Position numbers and translations under genes: made by a program. Shown one piece after another: positions 1-9,273 of a stretch of DNA of 64,000 nucleotides (positions are counted from its first letter, which is position 1; the number at the start of each line of letters is the position of its first letter). The notes below the pieces were generated by a model, which had not been told where the DNA came from, did not search any database, and was given only the letters and a program-made list of their open reading frames with translations. Source of the DNA: Planctomycetota bacterium (lineage in GTDB: Bacteria; Planctomycetota; UBA8742; UBA2392); assembly GCA_019636215.1 (NCBI GenBank), contig JAHBXZ010000017.1, forward strand, positions 23,296 to 87,295, given 5' to 3'.

Positions 1-1832
1 AGTTGCTGGTGCGTACCGTGTTCGGCCAGCTTGCCCTTGTGCATGACCAGGATGTTGTCCGCGCGCTGGATTGTGCTAAGGCGGTGCGCGATCACGATGC
101 TGGTGCGGCCCTGGGTCAGTTTGGTCAGCGCCGCCTGGATCAGTTCCTCGGTGTGGGTGTCAATGCTGCTGGTGGCCTCGTCAAGGATCAGGATTGCCGG
201 GTCAAACACCAGTGCACGGGCAAAGCTGAGCAACTGGCGCTCGCCGGCGCTGAAAGTCTTGCCGCCTTCCTCGACCATCGCGTCCAGGCCGCCCTTGAGG
301 CGTTCAATGAACTTGTCGGCACCCACGGCCGCGCAGGCGGCGGCCACGCGCTCGCGCGGGATGCCTTCGTCGCCCAGGCGCAGGTTCTCCAGCACAGTGC
401 CCGCAAACAGGAACACATCCTGGTGCACCACGGCAATGTTGCGGCGCAGCGACTTCAACGTGTAGTCGCGGGCGTCCACGCCATCAATCAGCACTCGCCC
501 GGCCTGGATGTTGTAAAAACGGCTGACCAGGTTGATGATGGTCGTTTTGCCCGCGCCGGTGTGGCCGACAATGGCAATGGTCTGGCCGGGCTTGATGGTG
601 AAGCTGACCCCGCGCAGCACAGGCTCGTTGGGCTTGTATTCAAAGTGGACGTCTTCAAAGGTGACTTCGCCCTTCACACGGCCGCGAGCCGTGGCACCGG
701 GCAGGTCGGCCACATCAATCTTTTCGTCCAGGATGGTGAAGATGCGTTCGGCGCTGGTCATGGCGCCGACAACGATGTCGAACTTTTCGGTGATGTCGCG
801 GATCGGGGTGAAGAACAGTTCGGCGTATTGCAGGTACGTCACCAGCACACCCACGCTGATGGCGCCAATCACGGCCATCTGCGCGGGTTCCATGCCCTTG
901 CCGCGCAGTACGGCGTCGCCGCACACCCACAGCACCAGGCCGATGCCGGTGGCGCTGAGTGTTGTGGCCACTGGCCGGAAGTACGCCCAGGCCCGGCGCT
1001 GAGCCAGGAAGTGATGGCGGAAGTCGCTGGCGATAACTTCGTAGCTGGCGTCGTTGCGCTTTTCCTTGTGGAACAACTGCACCACGCGCACGCCGGCCAT
1101 GCTTTCGGCCATGAAGGCATTGAGCTTGCTTTGCGCGGCGTACCAGCGGCGATAGGCGCCGCGCGAGTATTTGCGGAAGATCAGCGTGGCCACCACCATG
1201 AACGGGATCACCGACAGCACAATCAGCGCCAGGCGCACGTCGATCGCAAACAGCATCAGCATGATGCCGGTCAGCATCATCGCGTCTTTGCACAGCGTGA
1301 CCACGGCGACAGAAAACATGCGTTCCAGGGCACCAACGTCGTATGCCACGCGGTTGACCAGGCGCCCGACAGGATTGCGGTGAAAGAAAGAAAGCGAGAG
1401 GTTCTGGATGTGCGTGAACAGCTCGACGCGAATGTCGTACAGCACGCGCTGGCCGAAGCCCGTCAGCACATAGGTGTTGGCCCAGTCGACAAAGAACGTG
1501 CCCGTGCGCACCAGCAGAAACAGCAGCCCGAACGCCGCCAGTTTGTCGCGGTCGGCCCACAGGCGCGGGTCGGCACCGAACAACGACAGCAGCCGCGCCA
1601 CGGCCTGGCCCGGTGTGCTTTGGCCGGTGCCGAACACAATGTCGACCATGGCGCCGACCAGCAGCGGCGGCGATATGGCCAGCGCCGCCGAAACCAGCAC
1701 AAGGCACAGGCCGGCCAGGATGCGCCCCTTGTAGGGCAGCGCATAGCGCAGGATGCGGCGCAGAAGAACGGGGTCAAAGACGTTGGTCTTGATCCGTTCT
1801 TCCAGCAGGTCGTCTTCAAAGTCGTCGGCCAT
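1..1832 (-). CDS. ABC exporter half-transporter, catalytically complete partner (C-terminus cut by window edge)
   Basis: Membrane-fused ABC exporter subunit: about six membrane helices followed by an ATPase domain. Visible ATPase motifs are Walker A GHTGAGKTT, a signature of the FSAGERQ type, Walker B ILILDEATSSID with the catalytic Glu, and the switch His in VIAHR. The frame stays open through position 1, so the last residues lie outside the window. I chose ATG at 1832 because it begins a soluble MADDFEDDLLEE head before the first helix. The next gene upstream (1969-3975) is the partner with a degenerate Walker B, so the two probably form one MdlAB/YheIH-like heterodimer. Substrate unknown (lipid or drug are family guesses). 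Confidence 0.9.
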   Translation of the reverse strand, partial: MADDFEDDLLEERIKTNVFDPVLLRRILRYALPYKGRILAGLCLVLVSAALAISPPLLVGAMVDIVFGTGQSTPGQAVARLLSLFGADPRLWADRDKLAAFGLLFLLVRTGTFFVDWANTYVLTGFGQRVLYDIRVELFTHIQNLSLSFFHRNPVGRLVNRVAYDVGALERMFSVAVVTLCKDAMMLTGIMLMLFAIDVRLALIVLSVIPFMVVATLIFRKYSRGAYRRWYAAQSKLNAFMAESMAGVRVVQLFHKEKRNDASYEVIASDFRHHFLAQRRAWAYFRPVATTLSATGIGLVLWVCGDAVLRGKGMEPAQMAVIGAISVGVLVTYLQYAELFFTPIRDITEKFDIVVGAMTSAERIFTILDEKIDVADLPGATARGRVKGEVTFEDVHFEYKPNEPVLRGVSFTIKPGQTIAIVGHTGAGKTTIINLVSRFYNIQAGRVLIDGVDARDYTLKSLRRNIAVVHQDVFLFAGTVLENLRLGDEGIPRERVAAACAAVGADKFIERLKGGLDAMVEEGGKTFSAGERQLLSFARALVFDPAILILDEATSSIDTHTEELIQAALTKLTQGRTSIVIAHRLSTIQRADNILVMHKGKLAEHGTHQQ

Positions 1833-1848
1833 GACTGCGAGTTCTGAG

Positions 1849-1964
1849 TCCTGTGTCCTGTGCTCAGTGTCAGTGTTCAGTGTCTAGTGTCTTGTGTTTA
1901 GTCTCGGTGCTCCGTGTCGGGCCGATGTCTTCTCCAGACACCAGACACCAGACACTTGACACAG
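1849..1964. repeat. Intergenic inverted repeat built from gtgtc/gacac units
   Basis: The gap between the two ABC genes has a left arm (about 1851-1900) with many copies of cagtgtc/gtgtct and a right arm (about 1936-1964) with the complementary cagacac unit three times. The arms can fold back on each other. A related string (cactgaccactgacacc) occurs near 57217. Function unknown; it separates two genes that should be co-expressed. Confidence 0.7.
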
Positions 1965-1968
1965 TTAC

Positions 1969-3975
1969 TCAATCTTTGCTCGCCAGCTCCTGTTCCAGTT
2001 GCTGCTTACGGTGCAGCTCAAAGTAGTAGCCCTTCATGGCCAGCAGTTGCTCGTGCCGGCCACGTTCGGTGATGCGCCCTTCCTTCAGCACCACAATCTC
2101 GTCGGCGTGTTCCACGGTGCTTACGCGGTGGCTCACGATCAGTGTCGTGCGCTCGCGCATGATCTCCTTCAGCCCGGCCAGGATCGCCTCCTCGGTCTGT
2201 GTGTCCACGGCGCTCAGGCAGTCGTCCAGCAGCAGGATCGCCGGCTTGCGCGCAATTGCCCGCGCGATTGCCACCCGCTGTTTCTGCCCGCCGGAAAGGT
2301 TCACGCCCTTTTCGCCCAGCAGGGTTTCGTACTGCTTGGGGAAGGCCAGGATGTCTGCTTCCACCTGCGCCAGTCGCGCGCATTGCTTCAGCCATTGCTC
2401 GCCTTCGGGCGTCAGGGGCACGTTCAGGATGCCGGTGCCGGTGCCGGCCTGGGGCCCGCCGCTGCGGTACTCGCTGCCGCCTTCAAGACCAAGCGCCAGG
2501 TTCTGCAGGATCGTTTCACTGAACAGGAAGGTCTCCTGCGGCACCGAGCCGATCTGCGTTCGCAGCACATCCAGCGAAATCTCGCGCACGTCCACGCCGT
2601 CGATGAAAATCGTGCCGGGCGGCGGGTCGTACAGGCGCGGGATCAGGCCCAGCAGCGTGCTTTTGCCGCTGCCCACCGGGCCGACAACCGCCAGTGTCCG
2701 GCCGGGCTCCACATGCAGGCTGATGTTTTCGAGCGCGTGGTCGCGGGCACCATCGCGCGCGGTATCCGGAAAAAAGGCAAACGTCAGGTTTCGCACTTCA
2801 ATCGCGCCGCGAATCGCGGCCGGCCTGGCGGCACCTGCGGGCTCTGCGATTGCCGGCTTGGTGTGAATGACTTCTTCAATGCGCTGCATGCTGACGTTGG
2901 CGCGCTGGAACAGGCTGATCACCCAGCCCAGCCCGATCATCGGGCCACTCAGGCGGATCAGGTAACTGAAGAACGCAATGAAGCCGCCCACGGTAATCGC
3001 CCCGGCCTCGCGCACGGCGGTGTTGATCTGTTCGGCGGTTGCCCCGGCGGCGGCCATCTCGCGCTGGATGGCAAAGCCTTCCAGCACAAGGTAGCCGCCG
3101 TAAATGACGACCACCAGGTCCGCCAGCGCCAGCATCAGCACCAGCAGGGGCTGCTGCAGGGCCTCAATCGCTGCCAGTTTCAGGGCGCGACGCCGGTACT
3201 CGCCGCTGAGCCTGGCAAACGTGCGGACTTCGTCGTCTTCTCGCGTGAAACTCTTGATCACCTTGGATCCCGCAAAACTCTCGCGGGCGCGCTCGGCCAC
3301 CAGGCTCAGCTGGTCCTGCATCTCGTCGTAACGCTTTTCGATGCGCTTGGCCAGCCGCGCCACAATCACCGGAATCAGCGGCAGCGTCAGCAGGCTTGCC
3401 AGCAGCAGCTTGGGGCTGATCTGCGCCATGTAGACAGGAACAATCATGAAGTAAAGCAGGGTGTCAAAGCCGATCAGCAGGCCGACCCAGAAGAACTCGC
3501 GGCAGGCGTTGATGTCGCTGGTGGCCAGTGTCATCAGGTCGCCGGTTTTCTGTTTGTCGTGATACCCGGCGTGAAGGCGCTGCACATGGCCGAAAAACCG
3601 GCCACGCAGCTCGTGCGTCAGGTTGACGGCGCCCTCGCTGTAGTACATCGACATGAACCAGCGGAACACGCCGGTCAGCGCCACCACAATCACGTAAAGC
3701 ACGCCATAGACCCACATGCCGCCCATGAAGGCATCTGCGCCGAACCAGCGTGAAGGCAGCCAGCTTTGCAGCGGCGAACCGGCACTGACACCGCCGCCGG
3801 TGGCGAACATCAGGTGGTCAATGGCCCACTTCACGACCTGGGGCGTGAAGGTGTCCAGCAAATCCACAAAGCACAGCGCCAGCGTACCCATCAGGTAAGT
3901 GCGCCAGTGCGGCTTGCAGTAGGAAAGCAGATGAAACAGCCGGCGGATCAACTCTAGGCCTCGGGGCGGCATCAT
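1969..3975 (-). CDS. ABC exporter half-transporter, degenerate-site partner
   Basis: About 668 residues: membrane domain, then ATPase domain with Walker A GPVGSGKST, signature LSGGQKQR and Walker B AILLLDDCLSAVD. The residue after the Walker B Asp is Asp instead of the usual catalytic Glu. In heterodimeric exporters of the TM287/288, YheIH and MdlAB type one subunit carries exactly this change. The frame is open up to 4242, but that would run into the divergent gene's promoter; the double ATG at 3975/3972 before a PPRGLELIRRLF head fits better. It precedes the catalytic partner (1-1832) on the same strand. Substrate not predictable. Confidence 0.9.
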   Translation of the reverse strand: MMPPRGLELIRRLFHLLSYCKPHWRTYLMGTLALCFVDLLDTFTPQVVKWAIDHLMFATGGGVSAGSPLQSWLPSRWFGADAFMGGMWVYGVLYVIVVALTGVFRWFMSMYYSEGAVNLTHELRGRFFGHVQRLHAGYHDKQKTGDLMTLATSDINACREFFWVGLLIGFDTLLYFMIVPVYMAQISPKLLLASLLTLPLIPVIVARLAKRIEKRYDEMQDQLSLVAERARESFAGSKVIKSFTREDDEVRTFARLSGEYRRRALKLAAIEALQQPLLVLMLALADLVVVIYGGYLVLEGFAIQREMAAAGATAEQINTAVREAGAITVGGFIAFFSYLIRLSGPMIGLGWVISLFQRANVSMQRIEEVIHTKPAIAEPAGAARPAAIRGAIEVRNLTFAFFPDTARDGARDHALENISLHVEPGRTLAVVGPVGSGKSTLLGLIPRLYDPPPGTIFIDGVDVREISLDVLRTQIGSVPQETFLFSETILQNLALGLEGGSEYRSGGPQAGTGTGILNVPLTPEGEQWLKQCARLAQVEADILAFPKQYETLLGEKGVNLSGGQKQRVAIARAIARKPAILLLDDCLSAVDTQTEEAILAGLKEIMRERTTLIVSHRVSTVEHADEIVVLKEGRITERGRHEQLLAMKGYYFELHRKQQLEQELASKD

Positions 3976-4139
3976 GGCCGCGTGTGGTGTCCTGTCAACG
4001 GCGGCCAGTGCCCTCGCGCGCTGGAAGTTGCGCCGCCAATGGCTATAGTCGCCCTTCCTGCAATTACCGGGGCTGAACCCAAAACCATCTCTGGCAGCTT
4101 TTCCTGATAACGCGGCAGAGATTCCGACTGGAGGACGCA
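3976..4139. promoter_or_regulatory. Divergent promoter region
   Basis: A 164 bp gap between the ABC gene (minus) and the large secreted protein (plus). A TATAGT -10-like box at 4044-4049 on the plus strand is followed by gcccttcc; the same TATAGTCGC string precedes gltA near 23157. A GGAGG ribosome site ends at 4135, just before ATG 4140. I see no clear -35 box. Confidence 0.45.
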
Positions 4140-7052
4140 ATGCGTTCGATTCGAACTGGATGCCTGTTAATCGTTGCCTGTGGCCTGCTTGCCGCCACAT
4201 TGCCTGCAGCCAACCCCGGCGACCTGATGCCGCGCGGCACACTGGGTTACGGCCGCATCAAGGATGTCAGCGAGGGCATCAAGCGCCTGGCCGGCGGCGA
4301 CTGGATGACGCTGTTCGACCGCGCCCTGAACACCCGCCGCCAGTCCGAGCGCAGGGATTCCGACCCCGTGGTCAATGAAATCAAGCGTTTCATCAACCAT
4401 GCCGGCACGCTCGAGATCGCGCTGGTCGACGTGATGGTGCGCGACCCGAACGTGCAGATGACCTTTGTGCTGCACCTGGGCACCGGCGCGCCCGCAGAGT
4501 TCAGTGAAGACCTGCTGGCATGGGCAAAGCGCGAGGCCGGCCGCGAAGGCGCAGCCAAGATCACCGCAACCAGCATCAGCGCCGAGGACGTGACATTCAC
4601 CCTGCGCAAGGGCCTGTGCGTGGTGACGATCGGTGGCGCGGCCCAGCGCCATGTGGACGACGCGCTGGCCGGTGACCTTGCGGAGAGCCTCAGCCAGGTC
4701 GAGCGCTTCCGCAAGTGGACCGAGACCGCCAAAAGCGACATCGAACTGTGGCTGGACATGAAGGCCCTGCGCAACGCGATTGACAAGCTGGGCGAAGACA
4801 TGCGCATGGACAGCGAAGTCCAGCAGATGCTGGACACAATCGAGTGGCAGAAAATGGATACCGTGTCGCTGTCCGCCAATCTGCCGTCCAAAAGCGGCGG
4901 CGGAATCACCGCCAGCCTGGACATGACCTTCAGCCAGCCGGTGGAGAACCTTGGCGCGCTGATGCGCCCGGCCGGGGCCTCGCGCCTTGTGCGCGTGCTG
5001 CCCGCCGAGACGCTGGGATTTCTCAGCCTGCAGCTTGGCAACGACGCGCTGGCAACCTGGACGGACATTGCCCGCTATGTGCACGACACCGAACAACGCA
5101 GCCAGCCCTCGCGCCTGGAGCGCAACCTTCGCTGGGCACGCCAGGAAGTGCAGCACATTGAGCGCATGCTGCAGGACCTGGAAAAGGGCGACAAGGATTC
5201 CGACAAAGACGGAACCCGAGAATACAGCCAGCGGGCCGTTCCCAAGCCCGAAGTCGTCAAGCCAGCCGAAGACGAAGAAGGGCCGATGGAGCCTGACGAC
5301 CCCGAGCCCTACGACCCTGCCAAGTACAAGGAAGAACTGCTGGAGCGCCTGAAGGAGGCCAAAGAGCAGGTCGCCCGGTACGAAGAACAGATGCGCGCCT
5401 ACAAGGTTCGCCCGTTCAGCCCCGACGCCGAGGGTCGCACCAGCCAGCCCAGCGAAGGCGAGGAGATGTACGACCAGGTCGAACGCCTGCTCAAGCAGAT
5501 GGGCATCAACCGCACCGAACTGGCGGAAGTGATCGGCAGCGAGCTGATCGGCGGCTTTGTTGCCCTGCCCGACCCGACCGATCGCGCCCTTCGCGACATG
5601 TTTGAACACAACTGGTTTGTGGCGCTGGAACTTCGCGAGGGCCACGAGGCCATGAAGGCCAAGGTCATTGACTGGCTGCTGGGCAAAAAGCTGCCCGAAG
5701 GCGCCGACGAAGATGAAAAGGAAGAGGCCCGTCGCCGTGCCGAGCAGCTGATGTTCAAGAAGGTCGACGGCGGCGAGATCCTGCGCGAGCGCGGGGCGTT
5801 CTCGAGCTTCTGCGTGTTCTTCGGCGAAGGCCTGGTCGGCATTGCCCACAACGAAGATATCGCCCTGCGTGTATTGAAAGCAGCCGGTGGCAGCGGTCGC
5901 TTTGCCCCGGGCAACGTGCCCGGCGGCGGCGTGGGCAGCAAAATGCTGTACATCGACCTGGGCGAGTTCCTGGCCCGGGTGGAACAGGAAGAGGGTCGCT
6001 GGCAGCGCCGCGAGCGCCGCTTCATCACCCCGAAAATGGAAGTGCGCAAGCTGCTGAAGAACGGCCTGCGCCTTGGCATCACCACCAACGAGAGCCCCAC
6101 ACGCCTTTCCTTCACACTTGCCACCAGCGGCGAAAGCAGCCTGCGACCCACGCTGGAACTGCTGGCCAGTGAACTGGAACTCGAACGCGCCTGGCGGCAT
6201 GACGAAGACATGCTGCAGGAACTTGGCACAGGCGTGTTTTCGTGGCTCAGCGGCAAGCAGGAAGAGTTGAGCAAGCTGTCGGCCGATGACCTGGCGGCCG
6301 CGCTGGCCGCCGTGACCCCGCAGAAGCTTTTGACCGATGGCTTCTTCAGCCCGCAGGACGGCATGCGCAGCGCCTTTGACCCTGCCATGGCCTCGCGCTT
6401 TGCGGCCATGCTCAAGGCCGGCACCGATGAACTGGGCGGCGAAGGCGGCCCGGGCGAAATGAAGGAAAGCGGCTTTGAGTGGTTCGGGTTGCCCAAGACC
6501 ATGGACTTCGGCGCCATGGACGGCTTTGGCTGGGGCGAGATCGGCAACATCTGGCTGGTGTGCGCGGCCAAAGGCAATTGGGCGCGCGGCGGGCGCCCGG
6601 CGCTTGTGCTCAGCGGCGCCAACACCCGCGTGGTGTGGCTTGAGGAAGCAGAGTTCAAGCTGATCCGTGCCGCCAACGCCGGCGGACGCCGACTGGCCGA
6701 ACTGCCCGAAAACGAGCCGGAAATGCCGGCCTGGAAGGCAAAGATCCGTATTGCAGAGCATCGGTGGACTTTGATGTCGCTGTCCGAACGCCTCCGTATG
6801 GCCGTGGAAACTGCCGTTGCCGAGGGGCGCGAACTGCAGATCAGCTTTGACGGGGCCAACGAGGAAAAGCCGCTGGAAAAGGTGCGGGCGCTGCTGGGCA
6901 TTTCGGCAGACGACTGGTTTGAACTGGAGAACGCAAAGGCCCTCACCATCGAGGCCAAGGGCGAAAAGTTCCGCGCGCGCATCAAACAGGGCGATGCCTG
7001 GATCGAGATTGACCAGGACGGCAAGATCACCACAAGCTGGGACAACGAGTAA
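4140..7052 (+). CDS. Large secreted protein of unknown function
   Basis: 970 residues starting with a cleavable signal peptide (basic MRSIRTG, hydrophobic CLLIVACGLLAATL, then PAA). GGAGG lies 4 nt before the ATG. The middle (about residues 330-420) is a charged Glu/Lys/Arg-rich stretch that probably forms a coiled coil. On both sides, segments such as LGYGRIKDV and LYIDLGEFL resemble the repeated beta-strand segments of DUF3352-like secreted proteins, a weak likeness only. No catalytic motif found. It stands alone, divergent from the ABC genes and convergent with purM. Confidence 0.85.
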   Translation: MRSIRTGCLLIVACGLLAATLPAANPGDLMPRGTLGYGRIKDVSEGIKRLAGGDWMTLFDRALNTRRQSERRDSDPVVNEIKRFINHAGTLEIALVDVMVRDPNVQMTFVLHLGTGAPAEFSEDLLAWAKREAGREGAAKITATSISAEDVTFTLRKGLCVVTIGGAAQRHVDDALAGDLAESLSQVERFRKWTETAKSDIELWLDMKALRNAIDKLGEDMRMDSEVQQMLDTIEWQKMDTVSLSANLPSKSGGGITASLDMTFSQPVENLGALMRPAGASRLVRVLPAETLGFLSLQLGNDALATWTDIARYVHDTEQRSQPSRLERNLRWARQEVQHIERMLQDLEKGDKDSDKDGTREYSQRAVPKPEVVKPAEDEEGPMEPDDPEPYDPAKYKEELLERLKEAKEQVARYEEQMRAYKVRPFSPDAEGRTSQPSEGEEMYDQVERLLKQMGINRTELAEVIGSELIGGFVALPDPTDRALRDMFEHNWFVALELREGHEAMKAKVIDWLLGKKLPEGADEDEKEEARRRAEQLMFKKVDGGEILRERGAFSSFCVFFGEGLVGIAHNEDIALRVLKAAGGSGRFAPGNVPGGGVGSKMLYIDLGEFLARVEQEEGRWQRRERRFITPKMEVRKLLKNGLRLGITTNESPTRLSFTLATSGESSLRPTLELLASELELERAWRHDEDMLQELGTGVFSWLSGKQEELSKLSADDLAAALAAVTPQKLLTDGFFSPQDGMRSAFDPAMASRFAAMLKAGTDELGGEGGPGEMKESGFEWFGLPKTMDFGAMDGFGWGEIGNIWLVCAAKGNWARGGRPALVLSGANTRVVWLEEAEFKLIRAANAGGRRLAELPENEPEMPAWKAKIRIAEHRWTLMSLSERLRMAVETAVAEGRELQISFDGANEEKPLEKVRALLGISADDWFELENAKALTIEAKGEKFRARIKQGDAWIEIDQDGKITTSWDNE

Positions 7053-7066
7053 CAGCCCCGAATCAG

Positions 7067-7098
7067 AACAACCCCGGCCCAGGCCGGGGTTGTTGTTT
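7067..7098. terminator. Terminator between the 970-residue protein and purM
   Basis: Perfect GC-rich stem AACAACCCCGG with its complement, short loop, then gttgttt on the plus strand. It sits 15 nt after the plus-strand stop and 14 nt past the purM stop on the other strand, so it may serve both. Confidence 0.8.
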
Positions 7099-7111
7099 AC
7101 ACAGAAGGTTG

Positions 7112-8203
7112 TCAGGCCAGGACGACCTTGCGTTCGCCGGTCTGGATGCGGCCGATGACGTGGGTCTTCACGCGGGGCAGGCCCTTGTGGCGGAACTTTT
7201 CCAGGCGGTCGGCAATGGCGTCCACGTGGCGGGGCGGGCAGACCATGACCATGCCGATGCCCATGTTGAACACGTTGTACATCTCGCGGCGGTCTACATT
7301 CCCGCCGCGTTGCAGCATGTCGAACAGCGCCGGCGGCTTCCATGCGCCGGTGTCAATCACGGCATCGCAGGTGGGGGGCAAAATGCGCGGGATGTTGTCG
7401 ATGAACCCGCCGCCGGTGATGTTGGCAATACCGGCCACGGCACCGGGCTTGCGATAGCCCTGCAGAATTGCGCCCACCGGCCGGGCATAGATCATGGTGG
7501 GTTCCAGCAGTTCTTCGCCCAAGGTGCGGCCGAACTCGGCGATGTGCGCGCCCAGTTTCCAGCGCTTCTTTTTCACAATCTTGCGCGCCAGTGAAAACCC
7601 GTTGCTGTGCAGGCCGGAACTCTCCAGGCCCAGAATCACGTGGCCGGGCTTGATGCCTTCGCCCTTGAGCACGGCCTTGCGTTCGACGACGCCGACACCG
7701 AAGCCGGCGATGTCATACTCGCCCTCAGGATAAAAGCCCGGCATCTCGGCGGTTTCGCCGCCGATCAGCGCGCAGCCGCTTTGCTTGCAGCCCTCAACCA
7801 CACCTGACACCAGCGGCAGCAGCACCTTGAGGTCTTTGCGTCCCGTCGCGATGTAATCCAGAAAGAACAGCGGTTCTGCGCCCATGCACAGCATGTCGTT
7901 GATGCTCATGGCCACGCAGTCAATGCCGACGGTGTCGTGCTTGCCCATCTCAAAGGCCAGCTTGAGCTTGGTGCCCACGCCGTCGGTGCAGGCCACCAGC
8001 ACCGGGTTGCGGTAGTTGCGCGAGAACAGGCCTTTGTCGTTCTGCAGCGAGAACAGGCCGCCGAAGCCGTCTTCGACCTCGAGCACGCGCGGGCCGTAGG
8101 TGCTGCGCACGCGCCGGAAGATCTCGGTGACCAGCTTGTCGTGTGTGGCAAAGTTCACGCCGGCGTCGGCGTAGGTCATGCCCTTCTTGCGTGCATCTGC
8201 CAT
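7112..8203 (-). CDS. purM: Phosphoribosylformylglycinamidine cyclo-ligase
   Basis: Fifth step of purine synthesis: ATP-dependent ring closure of FGAM to AIR in the cytosol. 363 residues. Family motifs include YADAGV near the N-terminus, CTDGVGTKLK, the SINDML segment, GGETAEMPGFY and GLHSNGFSLAR. I use the ATG at 8203 because a GGAG site precedes it and the TACAAT -10 box (8223-8228) lies just upstream; the longer open frame would run through that promoter. SelD belongs to the same superfamily, but the GGETAEMPG and SSGLHSNG motifs are PurM-type. No other purine genes are nearby. Confidence 0.95.
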   Translation of the reverse strand: MADARKKGMTYADAGVNFATHDKLVTEIFRRVRSTYGPRVLEVEDGFGGLFSLQNDKGLFSRNYRNPVLVACTDGVGTKLKLAFEMGKHDTVGIDCVAMSINDMLCMGAEPLFFLDYIATGRKDLKVLLPLVSGVVEGCKQSGCALIGGETAEMPGFYPEGEYDIAGFGVGVVERKAVLKGEGIKPGHVILGLESSGLHSNGFSLARKIVKKKRWKLGAHIAEFGRTLGEELLEPTMIYARPVGAILQGYRKPGAVAGIANITGGGFIDNIPRILPPTCDAVIDTGAWKPPALFDMLQRGGNVDRREMYNVFNMGIGMVMVCPPRHVDAIADRLEKFRHKGLPRVKTHVIGRIQTGERKVVLA

Positions 8204-8309
8204 GCGGGTTCTCCGGCGCGGGATTGTAGGGGCATCGCGCGCGGCGTCCACAGCGCATGGTTGTTCCATTCTGTTCCTCAGACTACAACTGGCCACACCG
8301 GGGGAAGAA
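8204..8309. promoter_or_regulatory. Divergent promoter region, purM and barrel cluster
   Basis: On the minus strand TACAAT at 8223-8228 is a good -10 box for purM, with GGAG closer to the start. On the plus strand GGGGA at 8301-8305 precedes the first cluster gene; its -10 box is unclear. Confidence 0.5.
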
Positions 8310-8783
8310 ATGCCGCGCCTTCGTCCTGAACTGGAACGCTTTCGACCCTGGCTGGGCCACTGGCGAGGGCCCGGCAAGTTGGTGGGCAAAATTGAAGTGT
8401 TCATGGAGATTGAGTTCCGCCCGATCTTTGAAGGCGAGGCCATTGAAGTCACGTCTTTGGCATGGGACGCGCAATCGGGGCAATGTCTTGGCAACGGTGC
8501 CGGTTACTGGACGGCCGATCCCGCCGGCAAACTTGCCGCAGCCATTCACGCCATCGGGATGGGCGCCGTGCTGCTTCGCGAGGTGCCAGACGACCCGGGA
8601 GGCGTGGCCATTGAGGGCGTCATGGCCGGCAATGTGCGCTTTACCGTGGCACTGGTAACTGAGGGCGAAACACTGACCCTGACCACTCGCCGCACAGAGG
8701 GATACACAGGCAACTCAGAAGACTTGACCTTTGCGGTCATGCGCCGCATCGGGCCGGCCGAAGGGGTGCTGCCTGGAACCTGA
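8310..8783 (+). CDS. Small calycin-like beta-barrel protein 1
   Basis: 157 residues, no signal peptide. Near the N-terminus it has the LGHWRGPGK element, a WxGxG pattern typical of nitrobindin/THAP4-like and other calycin barrels, followed by alternating strands and a GYWTADPAGKL segment that also recalls nitrobindin-type domains. I start at ATG 8310, preceded by GGGGA; the frame upstream is open but belongs to the divergent promoter. First of four tandem related genes. Ligand (heme, fatty acid or other) cannot be read from the sequence. Confidence 0.75.
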   Translation: MPRLRPELERFRPWLGHWRGPGKLVGKIEVFMEIEFRPIFEGEAIEVTSLAWDAQSGQCLGNGAGYWTADPAGKLAAAIHAIGMGAVLLREVPDDPGGVAIEGVMAGNVRFTVALVTEGETLTLTTRRTEGYTGNSEDLTFAVMRRIGPAEGVLPGT

Positions 8784-8787
8784 CCCC

Positions 8788-9264
8788 ATGCTGCAGTACT
8801 GGCCCTGGTGCGGAATCTGGGGAGGCAGCGGCAAGGCCCAGGACGGGCGGCCGGTGCACATTCGCATGTCGGTCGAGCGCCGACTGCACGGCCACGCATT
8901 GCGCATGAACTTCGAGGCCTCCAGCCCCGACGGCGGCGTTTTGTATCACGGCGTGGTGTCCCTGGTTGGCGTGGGGCCCACTGGTCAGGTGCGCGCCGCC
9001 ACCTTTTCGACCATCCATGGCGCCATGGTGCTGGACCAGACGCCCGATGACGCCGGTGTGCTGGCCTTGGCCGGCAACACCCTTGCCGGCAACAGCATCC
9101 TGGTAACGCTGCATGACCAGGGGCCGGGCAAGTTGGGATTTGCGGCCCAGTGGCGCCCTCCGGGCGCAAAGGCAGATGACCCGCGCATGGGCCGCATGGC
9201 AGCGGACCTTGCCCGCCTGGTGCCGATGCGCATTCCTGCTGGCCCGCCGCGCCCCGTGCAATAG
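8788..9264 (+). CDS. Small calycin-like beta-barrel protein 2
   Basis: 158 residues starting four bases after the previous stop. It has WCGIWGGSGK at the N-terminus, matching the WxGxG element of its neighbours, and a middle segment LDQTPDDAGVLALAG almost repeated in protein 4 (LDQLPDDADVLALAG). No signal peptide or membrane helix. Very likely translated from the same mRNA as protein 1. Confidence 0.75.
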   Translation: MLQYWPWCGIWGGSGKAQDGRPVHIRMSVERRLHGHALRMNFEASSPDGGVLYHGVVSLVGVGPTGQVRAATFSTIHGAMVLDQTPDDAGVLALAGNTLAGNSILVTLHDQGPGKLGFAAQWRPPGAKADDPRMGRMAADLARLVPMRIPAGPPRPVQ

Positions 9265-9273
9265 ACTGCATGC

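Noticed and set aside
3..1847. Long plus-strand open frame over the ABC gene
   Set aside because: Its translation has no domain and is His/Gln/Ala-rich, as expected from antisense of a high-GC gene; the minus strand has all ABC motifs.
1999..3753. Long plus-strand open frame over the second ABC gene
   Set aside because: Antisense of a gene with clear Walker and signature motifs.
4167..7343. 1058-codon minus-strand open frame
   Set aside because: Antisense of the secreted 970-residue protein, which has a signal peptide and a GGAGG site; the minus frame shows only compositional bias.
7112..8203. PurM-like gene as the missing SenC (SelD-like) of the selenoneine locus
   Set aside because: GGETAEMPGFY and GLHSNGFS motifs are PurM-type and the gene is 46 kb away from senAB.
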